64,000 nucleotides of DNA from Alteromonas sp. CI.11.F.A3 (GTDB lineage: Bacteria > Pseudomonadota > Gammaproteobacteria > Enterobacterales > Alteromonadaceae), in the NCBI RefSeq assembly GCF_032925565.1, contig NZ_CP136708.1, forward strand, positions 2,790,001 through 2,854,000, in the 5' to 3' direction. A model generated the notes under the pieces. The model was given only the letters and a program-made list of their open reading frames with translations, ran no database searches and was not told the origin of the DNA. The stretch's first letter is position 1. Each line of letters opens with the position of its first letter. Positions 1 through 8,950 of the stretch are shown piece by piece. A program made the translations under genes and the position numbers.

Positions 1-314
1 TGAAAAGTGCTCCAGATCAAGTTGATTTACTTGAGCTTAAAACCACTATATTGTCGAAAATTGCTGATGGCTTAGCAGAAATTCAGCAGACAAAAGGGAT
101 ACAAGCGGTATCTGAAGCCGATGGTGAAGTGCATAACATTCATTACCCTGTTGATACTTATCCTGAAAAAATAAAATCGATTAACTTAGATAAGACGCCA
201 GAATTTGAAGGAGTACTCACTGGAATTAAAGGGCAATATTGGATGCTAGATGGCGACCGTGTTATCAATATCCGTAAATACGCCGGCTACAATGTAAATC
301 TGCATGTAGGATAA
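1..314 (+). CDS. DUF2797 family protein, C-terminal part (5' truncated by window edge)
   Basis: The reading frame is open from base 3, so the gene begins before the window; the TTG at 51 is unlikely to be the true start. The visible ~103 residues end with GIKGQYWMLDGDRVINIRKYAGYNV. The K-GQY...NIRKY-GY pattern is the C-terminal signature I associate with the DUF2797 family, which has no established function. The stop TAG/TAA region at 312-314 is followed by a short run of 12-bp repeats. Naming is moderately sure; function is unknown. Confidence 0.7.
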   Translation, partial: KSAPDQVDLLELKTTILSKIADGLAEIQQTKGIQAVSEADGEVHNIHYPVDTYPEKIKSINLDKTPEFEGVLTGIKGQYWMLDGDRVINIRKYAGYNVNLHVG

Positions 315-360
315 AATCTGGCTTAAAATCTAGGTTGAAATGCAGGTTAAAAAGCGGCTT
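313..360. repeat. Four tandem degenerate 12-bp repeats
   Basis: Four consecutive 12-mers (AAAATCTGGCTT, AAAATCTAGGTT, GAAATGCAGGTT, AAAAAGCGGCTT) directly follow the stop of the preceding gene. They share an A-rich 5' half and a GG(C/T)TT end. No coding role is evident. Similar short-unit repeats occur in other gaps of this window. Confidence 0.6.
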
Positions 361-390
361 AAAGTGTAATACATAGCTTTCCCGCTCGAT

Positions 391-421
391 CCGTGCAGAT
401 AAAATTATCTTATCTGCACGG
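391..421. terminator. Perfect 12-bp hairpin, possible terminator
   Basis: CCGTGCAGATAA and TTATCTGCACGG form a perfect inverted repeat around a 7-base AT loop. It lies between the upstream DUF2797 gene and convergent ydjA. The downstream bases on the plus strand are only weakly T-rich, so intrinsic termination is plausible but not certain. Confidence 0.5.
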
Positions 422-554
422 TTAGCTTTCTACCTAAGCCTGTAATGAAAAGCCTGTAACGCAAAGTTTGCTACATTAACCATGTAAAACCCTATAACAC
501 TGGGCGTGAAGCGGAAGCCCAGCTCTCAAGTGATTAGCACGCCAATACTGAAAG

Positions 555-1106
555 TTAGCGCCAGTATTCGAAGTAGTCAGATGTATCACGCTCTGGTTTT
601 GCTGCTGGTTCAAACGCTGGCGTACCTAAATATAAAAACCCAACAATTTCGTCGTCATCGCTTAAATCAAAACCACGCTTTACCGTATCGCAATGAGCAT
701 AACTCCCCGTTCGCCACATGCCATTGAACCCCTGGGCTACCGCAGCCATTTGCATTGCCATCACCCCGCAAGACGCTGAAGCAATTTGCTCTACGCGTGG
801 CACTTTTTCATGCTCAACATGTTTAGCAATGGCCACCACAATCATAGGCGCTCGATGTGGTAACTGCACTGCCCGCTCAATTTCTTTTTCAGATTTATCG
901 TTATCGATAGCTGATTGCTCGTATAAGCTGCCTAGTTTATCTAAGCCTTTCCCTTCACAAACAATAAAACGCCACGGTGTTAAACACGCATGATCGGGGG
1001 CACGAAGTGCAGCTTGCATGATATTTTCAAGCGCATCACCTGACGGTGCAGGTGCATTAAGTCTAGGTTGAGAGCTTCTGTTAAGCAGTAACGTAAGTGC
1101 ATCCAT
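555..1106 (-). CDS. ydjA: YdjA-type nitroreductase
   Basis: At 183 aa this matches the small FMN-dependent nitroreductases of the YdjA group, cytoplasmic enzymes that reduce nitro or quinone-like compounds with NAD(P)H. The N-terminus (MDALTLLLNRSS then ALRAPDHACLTPWRF) carries the R-S and AP-H---PWRF elements that contact the flavin phosphate. The C-terminal GFLYLGTP motif is also typical. In E. coli ydjA is the neighbour of sppA, as it nearly is here, which supports the orthology. The physiological substrate is not known. Start is ATG at 1106. Confidence 0.92.
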   Translation of the reverse strand: MDALTLLLNRSSQPRLNAPAPSGDALENIMQAALRAPDHACLTPWRFIVCEGKGLDKLGSLYEQSAIDNDKSEKEIERAVQLPHRAPMIVVAIAKHVEHEKVPRVEQIASASCGVMAMQMAAVAQGFNGMWRTGSYAHCDTVKRGFDLSDDDEIVGFLYLGTPAFEPAAKPERDTSDYFEYWR

Positions 1107-1199
1107 TTCAGTATCCTATTATCGAACAAAGCGTTATAGGAAGATCCTACGTTCTATAATGAGAAAAGACCAGCATAGCTGGTCTATTTCAAGGTCAAA

Positions 1200-1817
1200 T
1201 TACCTAAAGCCGTTATCTTGTAATTTAGGGCGAAAGAAATAATCAATACTTACATAGCGACCACCACCATAGAAAAATAGCACCAGTAACATGACGAAAT
1301 AGGTAGCACCGAATTCAATACCGTTGTTTAGCACCACCAAACTGCCACTGGAAGTAAGCCAATCGTAGTTTCCATAGGTTTGCAGTAGAGATTTTGCAGC
1401 ACTAAGTTTCTCTGGAGCAGCCATCACACTGTCGTTCATCAAAATAGTGCCATCGGCTAACCAAGAAGATGCATCAGCAATGGCCAACCACCCATTGTCG
1501 ATGTGTACCGTAAATATGGCCACTAACATGGTTACCATTAACGGTATCGCCACTAATCTTGTTAGCAAGCCTAATAATAAGAAAATACCGCCTATCAATT
1601 CAGCTGCCGTGGCCAAAAAGGCAAGCACTAATGGAAAGGGTAGTCCCAGTCCGTAGTCTTCATTCCCGAACCAGTCAACGATGCTCGAAAAGCTACTGGC
1701 TTTGTTCCAACCAGCCTGAATCATTACAGGGGCTAAATAAAGCCTTAATAGCAGTAATGGAATACCATCTGCCACACTGAGTTTTTTAAAGAGGTTTGCG
1801 TATAATTGCTTTATCAT
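1200..1817 (-). CDS. DoxX family membrane protein
   Basis: About 205 aa with four or five hydrophobic segments. The first (LRLYLAPVMIQAGWNKASS) contains the conserved R...G--K of DoxX/YphA proteins. The second (FLATAAELIGGIFLLLGLLTR) carries the A-EL-GG---L-G--TR motif of that family. A soluble loop interrupts residues 110-150. I start it at the ATG at 1817, which has AAGG 9 bases upstream, rather than the TTG two codons earlier. DoxX-like proteins are inner-membrane proteins linked to redox or stress functions; the role here is unknown. Confidence 0.85.
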   Translation of the reverse strand: MIKQLYANLFKKLSVADGIPLLLLRLYLAPVMIQAGWNKASSFSSIVDWFGNEDYGLGLPFPLVLAFLATAAELIGGIFLLLGLLTRLVAIPLMVTMLVAIFTVHIDNGWLAIADASSWLADGTILMNDSVMAAPEKLSAAKSLLQTYGNYDWLTSSGSLVVLNNGIEFGATYFVMLLVLFFYGGGRYVSIDYFFRPKLQDNGFR

Positions 1818-1877
1818 TATCAAGAGCCTTGTTATTGGGACTTCGTTTTTAACGTCTTGTTATAGGAACGTGATGAA

Positions 1878-2087
1878 GTGAATAAACTTTCACTTAACAA
1901 TAGGAAACAACCGCAGGGAAAGCAAAATGCATCGCCGCTTAAACGGCTATTCGTTCGTGGGCACAAAAAAGTGGGTTACAAAAAGACCACTGGCGACTTG
2001 ATGATGCAGCTAAGCGCGAATGATCATAAACACATCGCTGAAGTGATTGCGCAATGGCTCACAGATGACGAGAATGCCCATAAGTGA
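1878..2087 (+). CDS. Small conserved basic protein
   Basis: A 69-aa frame starting at GTG with an AGGA box upstream. The N-terminal half is basic and probably disordered (NRKQPQGKQ...GHKKVGYKKTTG). The C-terminal half (SANDHKHIAEVIAQWLTDDE) looks like a short amphipathic helix. It is transcribed divergently from the DoxX gene and ends about 100 bases before sppA. The layout resembles small conserved proteins of Alteromonadales and Vibrionales, but I cannot assign a function. No transmembrane segment or signal peptide is visible. Confidence 0.65.
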   Translation: MNKLSLNNRKQPQGKQNASPLKRLFVRGHKKVGYKKTTGDLMMQLSANDHKHIAEVIAQWLTDDENAHK

Positions 2088-2188
2088 GTGACTTTGCGGT
2101 ACAATCACAAACAATTACAAATTAGTTAGCGATCTAGTTTCGATTCGGTAACATAATAGAGTTAAACAAACAGAAGGTAATGTAATTT

Positions 2189-4054
2189 ATGGCAGCCAAA
2201 GGAAACTGGACTAAATCCTTATTTATTGGCCTGTGGACGGTTTTAAACTTCACCCGTAAGCTTTTTTTCAACGTCATTTTTCTGGTGATTTTTGTTGGCA
2301 TAATCATCGCGATTACCTCTCAAGAAGATGACCAACTTACGGTAAAAGCCAATAGTGCGCTTTTACTTACCTTGAACGGACAACTTGTTATTGAAAAAGA
2401 AACTGTCGACCCGTTTGAACAGTTTTTACAAGATGCCATGGGTTCAGAGCCTGACAATCCAGAAGTACTTGTGCGTGATGTGGTAAAAGTTATTGAAAAC
2501 GCTAAGCAAGACCGACGGATTAAAGCATTAGTATTAGACCTTCAAGGTTTATCTGGCGGCGGTTTAGATAAACTTCGCACGGTAGCGCGAGCCATCAACG
2601 ATTTTAAAACCTCTGAAAAGCCTGTGTATGCCATTGGTGATTATTACACCAAAGAACAGTACTACCTTGCAGCGCATGCGAATCAGGTTTATCTCAATCC
2701 TATGGGTTCATTACTGCTAGATGGCTATGGTCGTTATGGCATGTATTTCAAAGATTTCTTGGAAAAGCTTAAAGTGACTACGCACATTTTCCGTGTAGGT
2801 ACTTATAAGTCTGCCGTAGAACCACTTATTCGCAACGATATGTCTGAAGCAGCTAAAGAAGCTGAGCGTAAATGGTTAGACGGTTACTGGCAGCAATATA
2901 AAGAAGACGTTGCCGCTGCCCGTGGCATTCCGCTTTCCAACTTTGATGAAACACTAGAAGGCTTGTTGGCTAAGTTTGAACAAGCTGGCGGTGATTTTGC
3001 CAATTACGCTTTACAAAATAATTGGGTAGATGCACTTAAAACCCGTGAAGATGTTCGCGTAGAACTTACTGATCTTGTGGGCGAAAACGAAGACAATCAC
3101 GGTGTTAACGTCACTCACTTTAACACCTACTTAAAAGTCGTTAATCCTCCCCTACCTTCTATCAACAGTGACATCGACCAAGTTGCGATTGTAGTAGCAA
3201 AGGGCACTATTTTAAACGGCAATCAAAAAGCCGGCACCATTGGCGGCGACAGTACCGCACGCTTATTGCGTAAAGCACGTTTAGATGAAAACGTTAAAGC
3301 AGTAGTACTGCAAATAGATTCGCCAGGGGGCAGCACATTAGGTTCAGAGATTATTCGCCAAGAAGTACTTGAGTTGAAAAACGCAGGTAAACCGGTTGTG
3401 GTTTCTATGAGCACGTATGCTGCATCAGGCGGTTACTGGATTGCAGCAAACGCTGACCGCATATTTGCTAGCCCAAGCACTATTACTGGCTCTATCGGGG
3501 TATTCGGTATGTTTATGACATACGAAAACTCGCTTGATTACTTAGGCATTCACAGTGATGGCGTTGGCTCGAATGAACTAGCAGGCTTTTCAGCAGTACG
3601 CCCTCTTGCGCCAGAATTTGGCCAAATTTTGCAACGTAATGTTGAAACGAGTTACGGCAACTTCCTATCTTTAGTATCGAACGCTCGAGATATGACGGTA
3701 GATGAAGTAGATGACGTTGCACAAGGTCGTGTATGGATTGGTACCGACGCCCTAGAGCTTGGATTAGTTGATGAGCTAGGTACGTTAGAAGACGCGGTTA
3801 ATGCGGCGGCAGAATTCGCTGCACTAGATAACTACGACACTTTCTATGTTCAGCGTACACTTTCAGCACAAGAGCTGTTTTGGAAAGAGTTCTTTGGTCA
3901 AGCCTTTACGTTTGTTGGAAAGTGGCAGTTTGCTAATTCAGACTCTGCGTTAATCAATGAATTTAAACGAGTACTTGGCGAGTTCGATATCTTTAACGAA
4001 CTGAACGATCCCATGGGTACCTATATTCTTTGCTTGCAGTGCCAAGTAGAATAA
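2189..4054 (+). CDS. sppA: Signal peptide peptidase SppA, 67 kDa type
   Basis: A 621-aa membrane-bound serine protease that degrades cleaved signal peptides; the E. coli enzyme has 618 aa. A single N-terminal membrane anchor spans about residues 24-44. Two tandem ClpP-like domains follow. The catalytic lysine of the first is K207 (GTYKSAVEP) and the nucleophile of the second is S413 (YAASGGYWIAA), matching the E. coli Lys-Ser dyad across domains. The ATG at 2189 follows GAAGG. The sprT frame starts only 25 bases after the stop, suggesting co-transcription. Confidence 0.97.
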   Translation: MAAKGNWTKSLFIGLWTVLNFTRKLFFNVIFLVIFVGIIIAITSQEDDQLTVKANSALLLTLNGQLVIEKETVDPFEQFLQDAMGSEPDNPEVLVRDVVKVIENAKQDRRIKALVLDLQGLSGGGLDKLRTVARAINDFKTSEKPVYAIGDYYTKEQYYLAAHANQVYLNPMGSLLLDGYGRYGMYFKDFLEKLKVTTHIFRVGTYKSAVEPLIRNDMSEAAKEAERKWLDGYWQQYKEDVAAARGIPLSNFDETLEGLLAKFEQAGGDFANYALQNNWVDALKTREDVRVELTDLVGENEDNHGVNVTHFNTYLKVVNPPLPSINSDIDQVAIVVAKGTILNGNQKAGTIGGDSTARLLRKARLDENVKAVVLQIDSPGGSTLGSEIIRQEVLELKNAGKPVVVSMSTYAASGGYWIAANADRIFASPSTITGSIGVFGMFMTYENSLDYLGIHSDGVGSNELAGFSAVRPLAPEFGQILQRNVETSYGNFLSLVSNARDMTVDEVDDVAQGRVWIGTDALELGLVDELGTLEDAVNAAAEFAALDNYDTFYVQRTLSAQELFWKEFFGQAFTFVGKWQFANSDSALINEFKRVLGEFDIFNELNDPMGTYILCLQCQVE

Positions 4055-4079
4055 TTAGTAACTCAGTTAAGGTACTACC

Positions 4080-4586
4080 ATAGCAAGCCATGATTTAACC
4101 TCTCTACAGCGTCAGCATATTGCTGATGCTGTAGAAGGCTGCTACCAACGCGCTGATAAATATTTTAAGCGTACATTTCCCCGCCCTGCGCTTACCTTTA
4201 GACGCTCTGGTAAAAATGCTGGCACCGCGTTTCTACAACAAAATCGCATTAATTTGCACCCCGAATTATTTAAACAGAACGAACAGGAATTCATAGAAGA
4301 TGTTATTCCTCATGAAGTGAGTCATTTGCTTACTTGGCAGTTGTTCAAGAAGGTAAAGCCCCACGGCGTGGAATGGCAAGCCATTATGATTGATGTGTTT
4401 AACCGTCCGGCTAAAGCTACCCACAGTTTTGATGTTGAAGGCGTTATTGGCAAGCAGTTCAGCTATGCCTGCCTTTGCAGTTCACACCAGCTGACAATAA
4501 GACGACATAATAAAATTTTGAAAGGGGCGCAGTACAAGTGCCGAAAATGTAATGGCGTGCTTGTAGAAGAGAAAATGGTGAGTTAG
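4080..4586 (+). CDS. sprT: SprT family zinc metalloprotein, apparent ATA start
   Basis: The frame encodes an SprT-like domain of ~168 aa. It has CYQRADKYFKRTFPRP near the N-terminus, then the zinc motif PHEVSHLLTW (H78, E79, H82) and a C-terminal zinc ribbon with CLC and CRKC pairs. The conserved N-terminal part lies upstream of the first ATG/GTG/TTG-type start (TTG at 4254), so that start would remove the first 58 conserved residues. The frame opens after a stop at 4068-4070. The only well-placed initiator is ATA at 4080, with AAGG 7 bases upstream; the nearby ATG at 4090 is in another frame and meets a stop at once. The gene follows sppA closely. Confidence 0.85.
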   Translation: MASHDLTSLQRQHIADAVEGCYQRADKYFKRTFPRPALTFRRSGKNAGTAFLQQNRINLHPELFKQNEQEFIEDVIPHEVSHLLTWQLFKKVKPHGVEWQAIMIDVFNRPAKATHSFDVEGVIGKQFSYACLCSSHQLTIRRHNKILKGAQYKCRKCNGVLVEEKMVS

Positions 4587-4670
4587 CTGTTTATTCAGTT
4601 AGTCAGTTACTTTGTAAATTAACCCGCTAGCTAGCAAACATACCTGGGCACAGCAGAACCTAACGGGATT

Positions 4671-5120
4671 TTAGCGGAACCAATGTTTAGTAAATACGTT
4701 ATCTAAATCGTTAAATGCGGTTTTGAGTAACGCTGCTAACTCTTTATATTTCGGTTTCGATTTAACCGACGATACGTTGCAACCTTCTGATCGCATTTTA
4801 CTGTGAATATCTTGATACCAGCTGTTTAATTGCGGTGGTAGGTATTGGTTTGAACGATGACCCAACCACAATAACCCTTGTAGCGGAAGGCTTAAAAAGA
4901 AAGCACCTATGGTGATGGTTTGCGGAATATAGTCTGTGCCCATATTCTGAAGTAACAATGCACACGAAAGTATTGCCACAGGCGGCATGGTTTTAATAGC
5001 AAAACGCGTGGCGGCAACTACCCGGCATTCGGGGAAGTAGGCATACAGTTCTTTTTTGACGGGCCAAGTTTTCATATAGTGCTGGCCATCTTTTAGCATT
5101 GTAATCACAGACTGTGACAT
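4671..5120 (-). CDS. yfbV: UPF0208 membrane protein YfbV
   Basis: The 149-aa protein shows the family features: GQHYMKTWP near the N-terminus, two hydrophobic segments (about residues 45-62 and 68-85) and the LP-QGL-WLG-R loop after the second. E. coli YfbV is an inner-membrane protein reported to limit spreading of MatP-dependent Ter macrodomain constraint. Whether the homologue does this here is inference. It is convergent with sprT. Start ATG at 5120. Confidence 0.9.
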   Translation of the reverse strand: MSQSVITMLKDGQHYMKTWPVKKELYAYFPECRVVAATRFAIKTMPPVAILSCALLLQNMGTDYIPQTITIGAFFLSLPLQGLLWLGHRSNQYLPPQLNSWYQDIHSKMRSEGCNVSSVKSKPKYKELAALLKTAFNDLDNVFTKHWFR

Positions 5121-5191
5121 AAACCACCTCGTTTCACTTCAGTAAGTAGCGCACTCTGGATGCCTTATACTTGGTATTCAATAGCAGGTTA

Positions 5192-5234
5192 GCGCTGCTT
5201 TAACGCCGGCCAGTTGGCGCTGTTTTAACGCCGG
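5192..5234. repeat. Direct repeat of an 18-bp unit
   Basis: GCGCTGCTTTAACGCCGG at 5192-5209 recurs at 5217-5234 with one C-to-T change. No known element was recognised. Confidence 0.6.
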
Positions 5235-5511
5235 ATATATCGTGATTATAATAAGTATAAACGTCATGTTTATTTAAACGTTGTTTTTGCAAAAAAGCCC
5301 AGTGATAACACTAATACTTAATTATAACCCCAATACTAGGCGTTACATACTTGGCGTTAACATACATAGCATTAATATGGTGCCAAACACTGATTTCTAA
5401 AGCACAGATTTAACGTATTGCTACAACATGAATTGTAATACGAATTTCGTCTAATACAACGCAAGTTCGTCGCAATAACGCCGCTTTTCATTATAAATAA
5501 TTTAAAAACAA

Positions 5512-5531
5512 CATTAATTACCTAATTAATG
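5512..5531. promoter_or_regulatory. Perfect inverted repeat upstream of trxB
   Basis: CATTAATTA and TAATTAATG are exact complements separated by CC. The site lies 250 bases before the trxB start. Its symmetry and AT-richness suit a dimeric repressor or activator site, but no regulator can be named. Confidence 0.4.
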
Positions 5532-5771
5532 ATAGCCAAGCACATCAGATGGGTGACTTTTCATCATCATGAAGGCATCATAATGCCCTTCTTTCAATGC
5601 TATTTTCCGAAGGTATCGTGTTTTTCGAAGGTATTGGCCGATTAGCAGTTGAAAAAGCAAGGTTCAGTCCTTACCTAGCTACCTATAGCGACAGTTGGCT
5701 ACTGCGACAGACAGTTAGCAAGTTTCGTTTCAAAATTATAGCAGAATTCAGCCCGGATAAATGGGCATTAG

Positions 5772-6749
<978 letters not shown>

Positions 6750-6807
6750 GCCTTGTTTGATTTCAAGCCCTGCACTGTAATTTTCAGGGCTTGATGTCTT
6801 TCCTTTT

Positions 6808-7554
6808 ATGATAGCGCTGCCTTATTTAGACATTGATACACCCTTCCCCCCTGTATCTGAAGCACTTGACGATCCAAACGGCCTATTAGCCTTTGGCGCA
6901 GATCTTAGCGCCCAGCGTCTTTTTTCGGCCTATTCTAGCGGTATATTCCCTTGGTTTAGCGATGATGAACCCTTGCTGTGGTGGTCACCTAACCCACGCT
7001 CTATTATCGAATTAGATGATTTTGTGTGTTCAAAAAGTTTACGCAAGCTAGCTCGACAAAAGCGCTACAAGGTCACTCTTAATAATGCATTCGATTCGGT
7101 AATTAATGCCTGTGCCAATATTCCTCGTAAGAACCCTAATTCACAAGCCCCCAGTCAAGACACCTGGATAACCGATGACATGCAAAAAGCCTATAGCTAT
7201 TTGCATCAGCTTGGTTTAGCCCATTCTGTTGAAGTGTGGGATGGTGAAGAGCTGGTAGGAGGCTTATACGGCGTTGGTGTAGGGAAAGTGTATTGCGGTG
7301 AGTCTATGTTTCACAAACAAAGCAATACCTCTAAATTGGCTATGCTAGCGTTGGTTGAGCACATGAAACGTAACAAGATGGCATTCATTGATTGTCAGTT
7401 GCCAACGGAGCATCTTAGCTCGCTAGGTGCGAAAACCATTTTCCGTAACGAATTTATTGAAAAACTGCAGACTAGCAACCACACTCTAACCGATGAAGGC
7501 TCTTTGACTGATGAATACAAGCATCAGTGGCACCCGCAGGTTATCACACCGTGA
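6808..7554 (+). CDS. aat: Leucyl/phenylalanyl-tRNA-protein transferase
   Basis: A 248-aa cytoplasmic enzyme that adds Leu or Phe from tRNA to N-terminal Lys/Arg, creating N-degrons for ClpS. Family hallmarks are FPPV--AL-DPNGLLAFGADLS at the N-terminus, the GIFPWF-DDEPLLWWSPNPR block (about residues 48-68), and the GGLYGV---GESMF core. The C-terminus overlaps the next gene by four bases (GTGA). The adjacent bpt and the nearby clpS-clpA genes make a compact N-degron module. Confidence 0.97.
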   Translation: MIALPYLDIDTPFPPVSEALDDPNGLLAFGADLSAQRLFSAYSSGIFPWFSDDEPLLWWSPNPRSIIELDDFVCSKSLRKLARQKRYKVTLNNAFDSVINACANIPRKNPNSQAPSQDTWITDDMQKAYSYLHQLGLAHSVEVWDGEELVGGLYGVGVGKVYCGESMFHKQSNTSKLAMLALVEHMKRNKMAFIDCQLPTEHLSSLGAKTIFRNEFIEKLQTSNHTLTDEGSLTDEYKHQWHPQVITP

Positions 7555-8264
7555 GATTTGGAATTACGCAATCTTTTGATTGTAGCTATTTGCCCAATCA
7601 ACAAGAACAATTACTGGTTTATGCTGAATCAGATAACCAGCTTGCGTGGCGTTACGGTCAACTTATTCAAGTAGGGTTTAGACGCAGTGGCGAGCAAATC
7701 TACCGCCCACACTGCCCAGACTGTCATGCCTGTGAATCGGTAAGAATACCTGTGGTTACGTTTCGTCCTTCGAAAAGTCAAAAACGCATTCTTAATCGCA
7801 ATCAGCATTTTGTGGTAACCAGCGCCAAGAGCGCCAATCATTTATATTACCCGTTGTACGAGAAGTACATTTGCGCCCGTCACACCGATGGCAGCATGTA
7901 CCCGCCTTCTAGCGAACAGTTTGAAAACTTTATTTTGTGCGAATGGAAACGCCCACAGTTTATTGAAGCCTACGATGGCGATACGTTAATTGCGGTGGCA
8001 GTAACAGACACCATCGACAATGGTGAAGAGCATCAAGCCTTATCGGCACTTTATACTTTTTACGATCCTGATTACCATTCATCGTCTCTTGGGACGTGGA
8101 TGATCATGATGCAAATCGAACAGGCAAAGCAACAAGAACGAGATTTCGTATACTTAGGGTATTATGTAGAAGAATGTCAAAAAATGTCTTATAAGCACAA
8201 ATTTTACCCTTATGAGCAATTTTCTGGCAACAAATGGCACCGTTTTGATAAAAAACCTGCTTAA
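7551..8264 (+). CDS. bpt: Aspartate/glutamate leucyltransferase
   Basis: A 237-aa enzyme that transfers leucine to N-terminal Asp or Glu, complementing Aat. Conserved parts are CSYLPNQQEQLL at the N-terminus, the cysteine cluster RPHCPDCHACESVRIPV and the C-terminal GYYVEECQKMSYKHKFYP-E. I choose the GTG at 7551, which overlaps the aat stop as GTGA and implies translational coupling. An upstream in-frame start at 7527 would add non-conserved residues. E. coli has aat but lacks bpt; the aat-bpt pair is common in marine gammaproteobacteria. Confidence 0.95.
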   Translation: MRFGITQSFDCSYLPNQQEQLLVYAESDNQLAWRYGQLIQVGFRRSGEQIYRPHCPDCHACESVRIPVVTFRPSKSQKRILNRNQHFVVTSAKSANHLYYPLYEKYICARHTDGSMYPPSSEQFENFILCEWKRPQFIEAYDGDTLIAVAVTDTIDNGEEHQALSALYTFYDPDYHSSSLGTWMIMMQIEQAKQQERDFVYLGYYVEECQKMSYKHKFYPYEQFSGNKWHRFDKKPA

Positions 8265-8339
8265 TCGCTTTACACGCAAGGCAAGATTGGTTAATGTCTG
8301 CGCGGCAAAAAATTTGAATTACTGAGGTAACTGCTTTAC

Positions 8340-8558
8340 ATGGCAAAAGAAGATTGTATTGAAATGGAAGGTACGGTTCAAGACACCCTACCTAATACTA
8401 TGTTCCGTGTTGAACTAGAGAATGGTCACGTAGTGACAGCACACATTTCTGGTAAGATGCGTAAAAACTATATCCGAATTCTTACTGGCGATAAGGTCAC
8501 TGTTGAGATGACTCCTTATGACCTAACAAAAGGTCGTATCATTTATCGCGCCAGATAA
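8340..8558 (+). CDS. infA: Translation initiation factor IF-1
   Basis: A 72-aa OB-fold protein, the standard IF-1 length, which binds the 30S A site during initiation. The sequence [19 protein letters not shown] and the end [13 protein letters not shown] are near-invariant for the family. Only the 3rd-to-5th residues and one loop deviate from the E. coli form. It follows bpt by 75 bases and is closed by a strong terminator. In E. coli infA also lies near aat and clpA. Confidence 0.98.
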   Translation: MAKEDCIEMEGTVQDTLPNTMFRVELENGHVVTAHISGKMRKNYIRILTGDKVTVEMTPYDLTKGRIIYRAR

Positions 8559-8590
8559 TGAGCCATTAAGCGGTCAACGCATTCCAAAAA

Positions 8591-8621
8591 AAAAGCCCAA
8601 TGTAAATCATTGGGCTTTTTT
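8591..8621 (+). terminator. Rho-independent terminator after infA
   Basis: GCCCAATG and CATTGGGC pair around a 5-base loop, followed by a run of six T. A-tracts on the other side make it potentially bidirectional. Confidence 0.9.
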
Positions 8622-8668
8622 GTCTGTGTCTGGTTATGGTCTGCGATGGTATTTAGCGATGTCTTTGC

Positions 8669-8775
8669 GCCTGTTGTTAACGCCTGTTGCTAGCGCCAGA
8701 TGTTAATGCCTAGTTTAGCGTTTAGTGCTTAGCATTTGGTATTGAGCATTAGATGCTTGGCGTTGGAAATTGGGC
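8669..8775. repeat. Degenerate 12-14-bp tandem repeat between infA and clpA
   Basis: Eight consecutive units of 12-14 bp can be laid out, starting GCCTGTTGTTAAC, GCCTGTTGCTAGC and GCCAGATGTTAAT, and drifting to ATTAGATGCTTGGC and GTTGGAAATTGGGC. Units mostly end in (A/G)GC or AAC. The array sits between two terminators in a non-coding gap of 392 bases, where I see nothing else. It looks like replication slippage followed by decay. Confidence 0.5.
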
Positions 8776-8873
8776 ACTTTGCGTCAACATGTAATGAAAC
8801 GACTTATTAAACGCAAATTTAACGACTTTCGCCTTCAACATTAAACGCTCGAATGTTTTATTATAAAAGACAC

Positions 8874-8909
8874 AAAAAAATGCCACACCCTTTCAGGTGC
8901 AGCATTTTA
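8874..8909 (-). terminator. Rho-independent terminator after clpA
   Basis: Read on the minus strand, ATGCTGCACC pairs with GGTGTGGCAT (two G-T wobbles) around TGAAAG and runs into a T-tract of seven. It lies 41 bases past the clpA stop. Confidence 0.85.
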
Positions 8910-8950
8910 AAATCGACATTAAACGTTTAATAAAACAAGTTCACTAGGTG

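Noticed and set aside
4090..4098. ATG at 4090 as sprT start
   Set aside because: It is in a different frame from SprT and meets a stop codon two codons later.
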